Shown here piece by piece: positions 26,211-37,045 of a DNA stretch of 57,982 nt (the stretch's first letter is position 1; each line of letters opens with the position of its first letter). The notes beneath the pieces are model-generated. The model was not told where the DNA came from. It saw nothing but the letters and a program-made list of their open reading frames with translations, and made no database searches. Origin of the DNA: Citreicella sp. C3M06 (GTDB taxonomy: Bacteria > Pseudomonadota > Alphaproteobacteria > Rhodobacterales > Rhodobacteraceae); the NCBI RefSeq assembly GCF_018860705.1, contig NZ_JAHKQA010000035.1, positions 1 through 57,982 of the forward strand, in the 5' to 3' direction. A program made the position numbers and the translations under genes.

Positions 26211-27758
26211 ATGAACAGTTTGAAAGCGACGACCTTTCTGATCGCCGCCGCGCTGGCCGCGCCTCTGGCGGCGCAGCAAGCGGGCGGGCGGCTTGATATC
26301 GTGGTGCAGCCCGAACCGCCGGGGCTGATGCTGGGCCTCGTGCAGAACGGCCCGACGCAGCTTGTCGCGGGCGACATCTATGAGGGCCTGCTGCGCTATG
26401 ACACCGATCTGAACCCGATGCCGGGGCTGGCGGAAAGCTGGGAGGTGGCCGAGGACGGGCTGACCTATACGTTCAAGCTGCACGAGGGCGTCACGTGGCA
26501 CGACGGCGAACCGTTCACCGCCGAGGACGTGGTGTTCAGCGCCGGAACCTTCCTGCCCGAGACCCACGCCCGCCTGCGCGCCTCGCTGGCCTATGTCGAC
26601 ACCATCACCGCGCTTGATCCGCTGACCGTCGAATTCAAGCTCAAGGAACCTTTCGGCCCGTTCATCAGCGTGTTCGAATCCGGCACCATGCCGATGGTCC
26701 CCAAGCATATCTACGAAGGCACCGATTTCGCCGCCAACGAGGCGAACAACACCCCCATCGGCACCGGCCCGTTCAAGTTCGATGAATGGGTCAAGGGCAG
26801 CTACATCCATCTCGTCAAGAACGAGGACTATTACGTCGACGGTTTGCCCTATCTCGACGAGGTCTATTACCGGGTGATCCCCGACGCCGCCTCTCGCGCC
26901 GTCGCCTTCGAGACTGGCGAAGTCGACGTGCTGCCCGGTGGATCGGTGGAAAACTGGGATGTCGCGCGCCTGACCGAGATGGAGAACGTCTGTTCGACCG
27001 GCAAGGGCTGGGAATTCTTCGCGCCCCACGCGTGGATGTGGCTCAACAACCGCGAAGGCCCGACCAGCGACGTGCGCTTCCGTCAGGCCATCATGTACGC
27101 AATGGACCGCGAGTTCATGCGTGATGTGGTGTGGAACGGGTTGGGCAAGGTGCCGACCGGGCCGGTGTCTTCGGCGACCAATTTCTATTCCGATGACGTG
27201 ACGATCTATGACCACGACCCCGACAAGGCCAAGGCGCTGCTCGAAGAGATGGGCTATGACGGCAGCACCATCCGCCTGCTGCCGCTGCCCTACGGCGAGA
27301 CATGGCAGCGCTGGGCCGAGGCGGTGCGCCAGAACCTCAGCGAGGTCGGCATCAATGTCGAGATCGACAGCACCGACGTTGCGGGCTGGAACGAGAAGAC
27401 CTCGCAGTGGGACTACGACATGGCCTTCACGTACCTGTATCAGTACGGCGATCCGGCGCTGGGCGTGTCGCGCAACTACACCGCCGATCGCATCGAAAAG
27501 GGCAGCCCGTGGAACAACGTCGAAGGCTACGACAACCCCGAGCTTGACGCCAAGTGGTTTGCCGCGGCAACCATGACCTCGGCCGAGGAACGTCAGGCGG
27601 CCTATGACGAGATCCAGAAGGAAATCGTTGATGATGTGCCGGTGGCGTGGATGCTCGAACTCGAGTTCCCGACGCTCTATCGCTGCAACGTCCATGATCT
27701 TGTGACCACCGGCATCGGTGTGAACGACGGGCCGCGCAACGCCTGGATCGAAGAGTAA
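26211..27758 (+). CDS. ABC importer substrate-binding protein (family 5, peptide/nickel type)
   Basis: A 515-aa periplasmic protein with a short signal peptide (Lys5, hydrophobic residues 8–18, Ala-rich cleavage region). Family 5 features are NPMPGLAESWEVAEDGLTYT, GVTWHDGEPFTAEDV and TPIGTGPFKFDEWVKGS. No lipobox cysteine is present, so the protein is probably free in the periplasm. It delivers a peptide-like or opine-like ligand to the permeases that follow. Family 5 members also bind non-peptide solutes, so the ligand cannot be named. Confidence 0.92.
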   Translation: MNSLKATTFLIAAALAAPLAAQQAGGRLDIVVQPEPPGLMLGLVQNGPTQLVAGDIYEGLLRYDTDLNPMPGLAESWEVAEDGLTYTFKLHEGVTWHDGEPFTAEDVVFSAGTFLPETHARLRASLAYVDTITALDPLTVEFKLKEPFGPFISVFESGTMPMVPKHIYEGTDFAANEANNTPIGTGPFKFDEWVKGSYIHLVKNEDYYVDGLPYLDEVYYRVIPDAASRAVAFETGEVDVLPGGSVENWDVARLTEMENVCSTGKGWEFFAPHAWMWLNNREGPTSDVRFRQAIMYAMDREFMRDVVWNGLGKVPTGPVSSATNFYSDDVTIYDHDPDKAKALLEEMGYDGSTIRLLPLPYGETWQRWAEAVRQNLSEVGINVEIDSTDVAGWNEKTSQWDYDMAFTYLYQYGDPALGVSRNYTADRIEKGSPWNNVEGYDNPELDAKWFAAATMTSAEERQAAYDEIQKEIVDDVPVAWMLELEFPTLYRCNVHDLVTTGIGVNDGPRNAWIEE

Positions 27759-27800
27759 AACCTGCGGCCGGGCTGGAAAATCCAAGCTAGGACTTTTCTT

Positions 27801-27822
27801 CGCGCCCCGTCTTGGGGGCGCG
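27801..27822 (+). promoter_or_regulatory. Strong intercistronic hairpin between binding protein and permeases
   Basis: CGCGCCCC / GGGGCGCG with loop GTCTTG, enclosed by an outer GGCCGGGC (27766–27773) / GCCCGGCC (27822–27829) pair. It sits in the 101-nt gap after the binding-protein gene. Hairpins at this position commonly protect the upstream mRNA so that more binding protein than permease is made. There is no T-run, so full termination is unlikely. Confidence 0.6.
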
Positions 27823-27859
27823 CCCGGCCTTCCCCTAGCAAGAAGAGAAAGCGACCGGC

Positions 27860-28837
27860 ATGTCCGTCTTCGCCATCATCGCCGCGCGCCTTGCCAAGGC
27901 CGCGCTGACCCTGCTGTGCATCGCGGTGCTGAATTTCTGTCTGCTGCATGCCGCGCCGGGAGACCCTGCCGTGGTGCTCGCCGGGGAGGCGGGCGCTGCC
28001 GACGAGCAGATGATCGAACAGCTGCGCGAGCGCTTCGGGCTGGACCAGCCCTTTGGCGTGCAGCTGTGGAAATATGTCTCGGGGGTGGCCCAGCTGGATC
28101 TGGGTTACAGTTTCCGGCAGGGCGCGCCGGTGATCGAGCTGATTGCCGATCGTCTGCCCGCGACGCTGCTGCTGACCGGGGCGGCCTTTGTCATCTCGCT
28201 GGTCTGCGGCATCGCGCTGGGCGTGGCCGCCGCTGCCCGCGTTGGCAAGCCGCAGGACAGCCTGCTCACCACCTTTGCGCTGCTGTTCTATGCAACGCCG
28301 CTGTACTGGGCCGCGCTGATGGCGGTGTTGGTGTTTTCGGTCTGGCTCGGCTGGCTGCCGGGGTTCGGCTATGAAACCGTAGGCGCAGGATATACCGGCA
28401 TGGCGCGCATCATCGACATCGCGCAGCATCTGGTGCTGCCGGCGCTGACGCTGGGGCTGTTCTTCATGGCGGTCTACATGCGGATGACGCGGGCCTCGAT
28501 GCTCGAGGTCTCGACCGCCGATTTCGTCAAGACCGCCCGCGCCAAGGGGCTTTCGGATGCGGTGATCCGCCGCCGTCACATCCTGCGCAACGCCATCCTG
28601 CCGGTTGTCACGCTGGCCGGGCTTCAGGCGGGGCAGCTGATCGGCGGCGCGGTGCTGACCGAAACCGTCTTTGCTTGGCCGGGTATCGGGCGGCTGATGT
28701 TCGAAAGCCTCGCCGCGCGCGATTACAACACCATCCTCGGGGTGTTTCTTGTCTCTGCCGCCATGGTCATCGCGTTCAACATCGTCACTGACATCGTCTA
28801 CCGCCTTGTGGACCCCCGCATCGGAGCGCGCGCATGA
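27860..28837 (+). CDS. ABC transporter permease (DppB-like)
   Basis: A 325-aa inner-membrane protein with six predicted hydrophobic spans. The EAA-type loop is in DFVKTARAKGLSDAVIRRRH, the contact for the ATPase. The N-terminal span and the PGDPAVVLAGE periplasmic segment are typical of DppB/OppB. It pairs with the DppC-like protein encoded next, which overlaps its stop by 4 nt. Confidence 0.93.
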   Translation: MSVFAIIAARLAKAALTLLCIAVLNFCLLHAAPGDPAVVLAGEAGAADEQMIEQLRERFGLDQPFGVQLWKYVSGVAQLDLGYSFRQGAPVIELIADRLPATLLLTGAAFVISLVCGIALGVAAAARVGKPQDSLLTTFALLFYATPLYWAALMAVLVFSVWLGWLPGFGYETVGAGYTGMARIIDIAQHLVLPALTLGLFFMAVYMRMTRASMLEVSTADFVKTARAKGLSDAVIRRRHILRNAILPVVTLAGLQAGQLIGGAVLTETVFAWPGIGRLMFESLAARDYNTILGVFLVSAAMVIAFNIVTDIVYRLVDPRIGARA

Positions 28838-29673
28838 GCTTCTGGACCCGTTTTCGCAGCAACACCGGCGCGATGATCGGCGTTGTCCTGTTGATCGCCG
28901 TCATCGCCGTGGCGCTGTTTGCGCCGCTGATCTTTGAACATTCGCCGTGGCAGATGGTGCAGCGCCCCTTCCTTGCGCCGTTCGCGGTGGACGGGCTGCC
29001 GCTGGGCACCGATACGCTGGGCCGCGACGTGGCCTCGCAGCTGGCCTATGGCGCAAGGGTGTCGCTGCTGGTCGGGCTGGTCTCGACACTGGTCGCCTTG
29101 CTGATTGGCGTGCCGCTGGGGGCGCTTGCCGGATTTTACGGTGGATACGTCGATGAAGGCGCGATGCGCTTCACCGAGTTTTTCCAGACCATTCCCAACT
29201 TTGCCCTCGCCATCGTGCTGGTGGCGATCTTTGAACCCTCGCTGGCCTCGATCACCCTTGCCATCGCCATCGTGTCATGGCCGCCGGTGGCGCGGCTGGT
29301 GCGCGCCGAGGTGATGTCGGTGCGCAAGCGCGAATTCGTCGATGCGGCGACGCTGGCGGGGCTGAGCAAGCCGCGCATCCTGATCCGGCAGGTGCTGCCC
29401 AATACCGTGTCTCCGATCATCGTCATGGCCTCGCTGATGGTGGCCACGGCGATCCTGCTGGAAAGCTCGCTGAGCTTCCTTGGCCTTGGCGATCCCAACG
29501 CCATGAGCTGGGGCTACATGATCGGCGCGGCGCGCACGGTGATCCGGTCCAGCTGGTGGCTGAGCTTCTTTCCGGGCATTGCCATCATCATCACGGTTCT
29601 GGCGCTGAACCTGATCGGGGAAGGGCTCAACGATGCGCTGAACCCGCATCTGTCAAGAAAGGGCCGGGCATGA
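28834..29673 (+). CDS. ABC transporter permease (DppC-like)
   Basis: A 279-aa inner-membrane partner of the preceding permease. LPLGTDTLGRDVASQLAYGA is the DppC/OppC signature, and the EAA loop is REFVDAATLAGLSKPRIL. Both neighbouring genes overlap it by 4 nt, so the importer genes are translated as a unit. Confidence 0.93.
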   Translation: MSFWTRFRSNTGAMIGVVLLIAVIAVALFAPLIFEHSPWQMVQRPFLAPFAVDGLPLGTDTLGRDVASQLAYGARVSLLVGLVSTLVALLIGVPLGALAGFYGGYVDEGAMRFTEFFQTIPNFALAIVLVAIFEPSLASITLAIAIVSWPPVARLVRAEVMSVRKREFVDAATLAGLSKPRILIRQVLPNTVSPIIVMASLMVATAILLESSLSFLGLGDPNAMSWGYMIGAARTVIRSSWWLSFFPGIAIIITVLALNLIGEGLNDALNPHLSRKGRA

Positions 29674-31283
29674 GCACGCTTGCCATCGAGCACCTGACCA
29701 TCGGTCTTCCCGAAGGCGCCGACCGGCCCTTTGCGGTCGAAGACGTCAGCATGACCATCGACAAGGGCCAGATCCTGTGTGTGGTGGGGGAATCCGGGTC
29801 CGGTAAATCCATGACCGCCAACGCGCTGATGGGGCTGCTGCCGCCGGGCGTGACGGTCAAGGCGGGCCGCGCCATGTTTGAATCGCGCGATGTGATCCGC
29901 CTGCCGGACGCAGAGAAAATGGCCCTGCGCGGCGCGCAGATCGCGATGATCTTTCAGGAACCGATGACGGCGCTCAACCCGCTGATGCGCATTGGCGATC
30001 AGATCGCCGAGGTGTTCGCCGCGCATGATCGTTTCACCCAGGCCGAGCGGCGCAAGAAGGCGCTGGATCTGATCCGCGAGGTGCAGCTGCCCGACCCGGA
30101 AAAGATCATCCGCGCCTATCCGTTCCAGCTGTCGGGGGGGCAGCGCCAGCGGGCGATGATCGCCATGGCGCTGGCGCTGGAACCCAAGCTGCTGATCGCC
30201 GACGAGCCGACAACGGCGCTGGATGTGACGACGCAGGCGCAGATCCTCAAACTGATCCTCGATCTGCGGGCGCGGCGCGGCATGGCGGTGATGTTCATCA
30301 CCCATGACTTCGGCGTGGTGGCCGAGATCGCCGATGAGGTGATCGTCATGCGCACCGGCAAGGTGGTCGAACGCGGCCCGGCGCGCGCGGTGCTGCAAGA
30401 CCCGCAGCACGAGTATACCAAGCGTCTGCTGGAGGCGATCCCGACCGGCAAGCTGCCCCCGGCGCGGGCGCTGTCGGAAACGCCGGCGCTGCAGATCAAG
30501 GGGCTGCGCAAGATCTATCGCACCGGCGGCGGCATGTTCCGCGCACCGCGCGAGGTGCGGGCGGTGGATGATGTCTCGCTCAGTGTCGCGCGCGGCGAGG
30601 TGCTGGGGCTGGTTGGCGAATCCGGCTCGGGCAAATCGACGCTCGGGCGCACCGCGGTGCGGCTGGTCACCCCCGATGCCGGGCAGGTGCTGGTCGGCGG
30701 CGTCGACCTTGCCGCGCTGTCGGATGAGGATCTGCGCCGCCAGCGTCACAAGGTGCAGATGGTGTTTCAGGACCCCTATGCCTCGCTCAACCCGCGCCAG
30801 CGCATCATCGGCGCGATCACCGACGGGCCAATCGCCCGAGGCATTCCCCGGCGCGAGGCCGAAAGCCGCGCCAGAGAGCTGCTGGAGATAGTCGGCCTTG
30901 GCGCCGATGCCGCCAGCCGCTTTCCGCATGAATTCAGCGGCGGGCAGCGCCAGCGCATCGGCATTGCCCGCGCGCTGGCGATGGACCCGGAACTGATCAT
31001 CGCCGACGAGGCGGTGTCGGCGCTGGATGTGTCGATTCAGGCGCAGGTGCTGGATCTGCTGCGCGATCTGCGCGAGAAGATGGGGCTGTCGATCCTGTTC
31101 ATCACCCATGATCTGCGGGTCGCCGCCCAGCTGTGCGATCGTATCGCCGTGATGCAAAAGGGCAGGCTGGTCGAGATCGGCACCGTGCATGAAATCTTCC
31201 TCAACCCGACAGAAGACTACACCAGACAGCTTCTCGCCGCAGTGCCCGGCGCGGACTGGGACAATCAGAAAGTTCTCGCATGA
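29670..31283 (+). CDS. ABC transporter ATP-binding protein, fused DppD–DppF type
   Basis: A 537-aa cytoplasmic protein with two complete ATPase domains. The first (about 1–260) has Walker [11 protein letters not shown], signature [12 protein letters not shown] and Walker [15 protein letters not shown]. The second (about 275–537) has [24 protein letters not shown] and [13 protein letters not shown]. Both carry the oligopeptide-type C-terminal tail. The Gln of the Q-loop is seen as FQEPMTAL and [11 protein letters not shown] 29670 overlaps the permease stop. It energises the importer encoded just upstream. Confidence 0.94.
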   Translation: MSTLAIEHLTIGLPEGADRPFAVEDVSMTIDKGQILCVVGESGSGKSMTANALMGLLPPGVTVKAGRAMFESRDVIRLPDAEKMALRGAQIAMIFQEPMTALNPLMRIGDQIAEVFAAHDRFTQAERRKKALDLIREVQLPDPEKIIRAYPFQLSGGQRQRAMIAMALALEPKLLIADEPTTALDVTTQAQILKLILDLRARRGMAVMFITHDFGVVAEIADEVIVMRTGKVVERGPARAVLQDPQHEYTKRLLEAIPTGKLPPARALSETPALQIKGLRKIYRTGGGMFRAPREVRAVDDVSLSVARGEVLGLVGESGSGKSTLGRTAVRLVTPDAGQVLVGGVDLAALSDEDLRRQRHKVQMVFQDPYASLNPRQRIIGAITDGPIARGIPRREAESRARELLEIVGLGADAASRFPHEFSGGQRQRIGIARALAMDPELIIADEAVSALDVSIQAQVLDLLRDLREKMGLSILFITHDLRVAAQLCDRIAVMQKGRLVEIGTVHEIFLNPTEDYTRQLLAAVPGADWDNQKVLA

Positions 31284-32197
31284 GCCGTATCCTTGGCGTT
31301 GCCACCTGTTCGCAACTGAAACTGCCCGACCGTTTCATTCCGCTCTTCGACAAGCTGGCGCCCGAGCTTGATCTTCGCGCCCCCGACGACATCGAACGTC
31401 CCGAAGACGTGCGCTTCATGCTGACCTTCATCCCGGATGCCGAGGCGTTCCATCGCTATCCCAAGCTCGAGGCGGTGTTCAGCGTCGGCGCGGGGCAGGA
31501 TGCCATCGACCGATGCCCGTCGCTGCCGCAGGGCCTGCCGGTCTATCGGCTCGAAGACCCGGATCAGGCGCTGCAAATGGCGGGGTTCTGCGCCTTCCAT
31601 GTGCTTTGGCATCACCGCGAGATGGCGCAGGTGCGCGCCAATCAGGCCAGCGAAGTCTGGGCGCGCAAGCTGACCGGCCTGTCGCCGACGGCGCGGCGCA
31701 TCGGGGTCATGGGCTTTGGCCTGATGGGCCGGGCGGTGGCCAAGGGGCTGGTGGCGCTTGGCTATTCGGTGGCTGGCTATTCGCGCCGCATGCCCGAGGC
31801 AGAGCCGGGCGTGACCCATTACACCGACGGCGAGATGGATGCCTTTCTGGCGCAGAGCGATATTCTCATCAACGTGCTGCCGCTGACGCCGCAGACCCGC
31901 GGGCTGATCGACGCCGCCTTCCTTGCCAAGCTGCCGCGCGGCGCGGCGCTGATCCATGTCGGGCGCGGCGGACAGCTGATCGAACCCGATCTGATCACGG
32001 CGCTCGACAGCGGCCAGCTGTCGGGTGCCTCGGTCGATGTCTTCGAGACCGAACCGCTGCCCGCAGGCCACCCGTTCTGGGCGCATGAGCGTGTCTTCGT
32101 GACGCCGCATGTCGCCTGCATTCCGACCCCCGAAGCAGTGGTGCGCAACGTGCGCCAGCGCATGCTGGCCGAGTTTCAGGAAAAGAAATCCGCATGA
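31280..32197 (+). CDS. D-2-hydroxyacid dehydrogenase (GhrA-like glyoxylate/hydroxypyruvate reductase)
   Basis: A 305-aa NAD(P)-linked enzyme. The nucleotide fold is GVMGFGLMGRAVAKGL, and the catalytic Arg is in HVGRGGQLIEP, the Glu in DVFETEPLP and the His in TPHVACIPTPE. The short N-terminal catalytic domain and this Rossmann motif fit the GhrA group, which reduces glyoxylate, hydroxypyruvate and other 2-oxoacids. In this cluster it could reduce a keto acid released by the aminotransferase. It overlaps the ATPase stop and the amidase start by 4 nt each. Confidence 0.9.
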   Translation: MSRILGVATCSQLKLPDRFIPLFDKLAPELDLRAPDDIERPEDVRFMLTFIPDAEAFHRYPKLEAVFSVGAGQDAIDRCPSLPQGLPVYRLEDPDQALQMAGFCAFHVLWHHREMAQVRANQASEVWARKLTGLSPTARRIGVMGFGLMGRAVAKGLVALGYSVAGYSRRMPEAEPGVTHYTDGEMDAFLAQSDILINVLPLTPQTRGLIDAAFLAKLPRGAALIHVGRGGQLIEPDLITALDSGQLSGASVDVFETEPLPAGHPFWAHERVFVTPHVACIPTPEAVVRNVRQRMLAEFQEKKSA

Positions 32198-33585
32198 CTG
32201 ATCTGAATGCTCTGAGCGCGCGCGAAATCGCCGCGCGCGTCCAATCTGGTGCGCTCAAGGCCACCGACATCGTGGGCGAAACGCTGGACCGCGTGCTCAA
32301 GATGAATCCCAAGGTCAACGCCATTGTGCAGAACTGCGGCAGCGATGCGCTGGCCGAGGCCGAGGCACTGGACGCCCGCATCGCCGCCGGCAAGCCGGTG
32401 GGCGCACTGGCGGGGGTGCCGGTGACGGTCAAGGTGCTGTCGGATCAGAAAGGCTATGCCAGCACCAATTCGTGCCAGATCTACAGCGACGTGATCGCAA
32501 CGCAGGACAGCCCGTTCCTGCGCCACATGCGCGAAAAGGATGCCATCGTCATCGGTCGCACCAACACCCCGGCGTTTTCCTACCGCTGGTTCACCACCAA
32601 CGGGTTCTACGGCGCCACCAAGAACCCGCACAACGATGCGCTGACGGCGGGCGGCTCGTCTGGCGGGGCAGGGGCGGCGGTGGCCACCGGCATGGGGCAT
32701 ATCGGCCATGGCACCGACATTGCCGGGTCGATCCGCTATCCGGCCTATGCCTGCGGCATTCAGGGCCTGCGCCCGACGCCGGGGCGGGTGCCGATGTTCA
32801 ACCAGTCCGGCCCCGACCGGGCCATCGGGGCGCAGATCATGGCGGTCTCAGGGCCTCTGGCGCGGCGGGTCGACGATTTGCGGCTCGGGCTCGAAGGCAT
32901 GGCGGGCTATGCGCCCGAAGATGTCTGGAGCGCGCCGGTGCCGCTGGTCGGTCCCGCGTACCGCCGCCGCGTGGCGCTGGTGACCCATCCGGGCGGCATC
33001 GACACCGACCCGCGCATCGTTGCCGATCTGCAGCGCGCCGCGCAGATGTTCCGCGATGCGGGCTGGGAGGTCGAGACCCCGGCGCAGATCCCCGAGCTGC
33101 GCGAGGCGGTGGAGCTTCAGGTCGATCTGTGGCTGTCGGATGGCCATGAGGCCAAGATGGAAGCGGCGCAGCGCGAAGGCGACGCCGGGGCCATCGCCCT
33201 GCTGTCGCATTACGCGGATCGCGCCGCGCGCATCGACGTCGCGGGCTTCGGCGCGCTGTTTTCGCGGCGGGCGGCGCTGATCCGGGCGTGGCGAGGGTTT
33301 CTGGCCGATTACCCGGTGGTGTTGATGCCCAATTGCGCCGAGCTGCCGTTCCGGCAGGATCAGGATCTGGAGGGCGACGCGATGATCGCCCATCTGTGGG
33401 ATGTGATGCTGCCGCAGATTGCCATTCCGGTGCTGGGCGTTCCGGCGATCTCGATCGCCTCGGACGTCATCGACGGCGTGCCCTCGGGGGTGCAGCTGGT
33501 CTGCCCGCCGTGGCGCGAGGATATCTGCCTTGAGGCGGGCGAAGTGCTGGAGCGCGGCTTTGGATTTCCCGGCCTCGTGGGCTGA
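32194..33585 (+). CDS. Amidase (amidase-signature family)
   Basis: A 463-aa Ser-cisSer-Lys hydrolase. The Lys is in VPVTVKVLSDQKGY, the signature GGSSGGAGAAVATGMG holds the first Ser, and the nucleophile Ser is in GTDIAGSIRYPAYACG. The family splits amide bonds of small molecules, including amino-acid amides. It closes the plus-strand arm of the cluster and may release ammonia or an amine from the imported compound. Substrate unknown. Confidence 0.92.
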   Translation: MTDLNALSAREIAARVQSGALKATDIVGETLDRVLKMNPKVNAIVQNCGSDALAEAEALDARIAAGKPVGALAGVPVTVKVLSDQKGYASTNSCQIYSDVIATQDSPFLRHMREKDAIVIGRTNTPAFSYRWFTTNGFYGATKNPHNDALTAGGSSGGAGAAVATGMGHIGHGTDIAGSIRYPAYACGIQGLRPTPGRVPMFNQSGPDRAIGAQIMAVSGPLARRVDDLRLGLEGMAGYAPEDVWSAPVPLVGPAYRRRVALVTHPGGIDTDPRIVADLQRAAQMFRDAGWEVETPAQIPELREAVELQVDLWLSDGHEAKMEAAQREGDAGAIALLSHYADRAARIDVAGFGALFSRRAALIRAWRGFLADYPVVLMPNCAELPFRQDQDLEGDAMIAHLWDVMLPQIAIPVLGVPAISIASDVIDGVPSGVQLVCPPWREDICLEAGEVLERGFGFPGLVG

Positions 33586-33600
33586 TAGCGCTTGACAGAT

Positions 33601-33635
33601 GCGGCGTCAGGCCCCATTTGCGGTTCTGACGCCGC
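33601..33635 (+). terminator. Hairpin after the amidase operon, possible terminator
   Basis: GCGGCGTCAG pairs perfectly with CTGACGCCGC across a 15-nt loop, 15 nt after the amidase stop. No T-run follows, so the evidence for termination is weak; it may instead protect the 3' end. Confidence 0.4.
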
Positions 33636-33871
33636 GCTGCCGCGTGAGCTAGCCGCGCCCCTTCGGGATTATTCCCGGGCATGAGCGCATCGGTGTCACC
33701 ACTCACGGTTCCCCATCACGCAGGGTTCTGGACGCGAATGGCCAGCAGGTCGCGGGAGACGCCCGCGCTGCCAGAGGCTTTGCGCGACACCCTGACCATG
33801 CCGCCCCAGATGCGGGGCGGGTGGCGTCATGCCGTGTTCGATGACTCGATGCGGCCCGCAAAGGATAAGAT

Positions 33872-35176
<1,305 letters not shown>

Positions 35177-35183
35177 AAATAAC

Positions 35184-35217
35184 AAGGCCGGGCTCTTTCC
35201 AGAGCCCGGCCTTTTTT
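35184..35217. terminator. Intrinsic terminator after the DEAD-box helicase
   Basis: AAGGCCGGGCTCT / AGAGCCCGGCCTT, a 13-bp perfect stem with loop TTCC and a run of T after it. It lies between the helicase gene and the convergent hisG and serves mainly the helicase gene. Confidence 0.9.
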
Positions 35218-35270
35218 CTGTGACCCTTGCGCCATGGTTGGTTCGGCCAAAGGCGCGCGGCGTTCGCGGC

Positions 35271-35963
35271 TCAGACCCTCAGCATCTTGGTCAATGTGCG
35301 CAGCGCCTCCCGGTCGGCTCCGGCCAGCGGAGCGTTGCGGCTGCGAAACAGCGTTGCCTGACTGCGCAGAACCGGCTCTTCCTCAAGCACCTTGAGATGG
35401 TTCGCCCGCAATGTCTCGCCGGTCGAGGTGATGTCGGCCACCGCTTCGGCCGTCAGGTTCTTGACCGTGCCTTCGGTCGCGCCCTGACTGTCGACAAGCT
35501 GATAATCGGCGACGCCGCCCTGCCTGAGGAACTCGCGCACCAACCGGTGGTATTTCGTCGCGATCCGCATCCGGAAGCCATGCGCGGCCCGGAATGCCGC
35601 TGCCGCCCCATCCAGATCGTCAAGCGTGTTCACATCGATCCAGCAGGCGGGTACGGCGATGATCAGGTCGGCCTGACCAAAGCCCAGCTCGGCCAGCGGC
35701 TCGACCTTCTGATCCCATTGTACCAGCTTTTCGCGGATCAGATCGGTGCCGGTCACGCCCAGATGGATGCGCCCCGCCGCCAGTTCGCGCGGGATTTCTC
35801 CGGCGGAGAGCAGCACAAGATCGACACCTTCGATGCCCTCGACCGCGCCGGCGTATTCGCGCTCGTTGCCGGTGCGGGCGAGCCCGATGCCGCGCGCGCC
35901 AAACCAGTCGAAGGTCTTTTCCATCAGCCGCCCCTTGGAGGGCACCCCAAGCTTGATCGTCAT
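35271..35963 (-). CDS. hisG: ATP phosphoribosyltransferase, short form
   Basis: Catalyses the first step of histidine synthesis, ATP plus PRPP. At 230 aa it is the short HisGS form, which lacks the C-terminal regulatory domain and needs HisZ. Marks are IKLGVPSKGRLMEK, DLVLLSAGEIPREL, the HLGVTGTDLIRE segment and the PRPP site around DITSTGETLRANHL. It is encoded directly after hisZ with a 4-nt overlap, as expected for a heteromeric complex. Confidence 0.95.
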   Translation of the reverse strand: MTIKLGVPSKGRLMEKTFDWFGARGIGLARTGNEREYAGAVEGIEGVDLVLLSAGEIPRELAAGRIHLGVTGTDLIREKLVQWDQKVEPLAELGFGQADLIIAVPACWIDVNTLDDLDGAAAAFRAAHGFRMRIATKYHRLVREFLRQGGVADYQLVDSQGATEGTVKNLTAEAVADITSTGETLRANHLKVLEEEPVLRSQATLFRSRNAPLAGADREALRTLTKMLRV

Positions 35964-37045
35964 GCCACGCCCTCCAGTTGCAACAGCAGGCCGGGGCGGA
36001 TCACCCCGCCCACCGCCGGGGCCGCGCGCCCGCCGCCAAGTCGCTGGGTCAGCGCATCATAGCGCCCGCCGGTGGCGATGGGGGGCAGGTCGGGCCGCTG
36101 TGCGGGCACGAAGCCAAAGACGAAGCCATCGTAATATTCCATCGAAGAGCGCCCGTAGCTGGCCTCGAACTCCAGCGCGCTAACGTCGATGCCGCGGGCG
36201 GCAAGCGCGTTGCAGCGCTGTTCGAACCGGTTCACCGCGGGCACCAGACCGGGCAGGTCGACTGCGATGTCGTGCAGATGCTCCAGCGCAAAGCTGCAGG
36301 TTTCGCGCACTGCCAGCAGCGCATCGATCAGCTGAACCTGACTGCGGCACAGCGGGCCTTCGGCAGCATCGGCGCGCAGCGCCGCAACGCGGGCGGCGAT
36401 TTCCGCCTCAGAGCGCAACCCGATCATTGGCGCAGTCGCCACTGTCTTGGCGTCCTTGAGCAGCGCCTTGCGCGACGGCGGCAGCGGCGCGCGCCCCGAA
36501 AAGCGGTCGAGCAGTGCCCGGAACCGGCGCGGCCGCCAGATGTGGCGCATCAGCGCGGCGCGGCGCGGTTCGGAAATCTCAAGCGCCATGACAGCGGCGG
36601 TGAGAATGCCGATATCGCCAGTCACCGCGCGCAGATCATAGCCCGCAAGGGCGTCTGCAAACACCGCGAACACCTCGGCATCGGCCTGCGCGGGATCGTC
36701 GTCGGCGAACAGCTCATAGCCGACCTGAAAATATTCCGCCGGGCGTTCGGGGTGGTCTTCCTGACGCCGGAACACCTCGCCGCAATAGGTATAGCGCGAC
36801 GGGGCCGCGCCGGTTTCCATATGCATCTGCACCACGGGCACGGTGAAATCAGGACGCAGCATGACCTCGCCGCGGCTTGGATCCTGCGTCACATAGGTGC
36901 GCGCGCGGATGTCCTCGCCGTAGAGGTCCAGCAGCGTTTCCGCCGGTTGCAGGATGGCGCAATCGACATTCTGTGCCCCAAGGTCGAGAAAGCGCTGGCG
37001 CAGGCGAACCGCTTCGGCGCGCTCGGCCGCCGTGGTCACGCCCAT
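35960..37045 (-). CDS. hisZ: ATP phosphoribosyltransferase regulatory subunit
   Basis: A 361-aa paralogue of histidyl-tRNA synthetase that binds histidine and turns on HisGS. Aminoacyl-synthetase-like motifs remain ([43 protein letters not shown] and the [16 protein letters not shown] core), but the tRNA-binding C-terminal domain of HisS is absent. I place the start at ATG 37045, which overlaps the hisS stop by 10 nt. The gene sits between hisS and hisG. Confidence 0.93.
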   Translation of the reverse strand: MGVTTAAERAEAVRLRQRFLDLGAQNVDCAILQPAETLLDLYGEDIRARTYVTQDPSRGEVMLRPDFTVPVVQMHMETGAAPSRYTYCGEVFRRQEDHPERPAEYFQVGYELFADDDPAQADAEVFAVFADALAGYDLRAVTGDIGILTAAVMALEISEPRRAALMRHIWRPRRFRALLDRFSGRAPLPPSRKALLKDAKTVATAPMIGLRSEAEIAARVAALRADAAEGPLCRSQVQLIDALLAVRETCSFALEHLHDIAVDLPGLVPAVNRFEQRCNALAARGIDVSALEFEASYGRSSMEYYDGFVFGFVPAQRPDLPPIATGGRYDALTQRLGGGRAAPAVGGVIRPGLLLQLEGVA

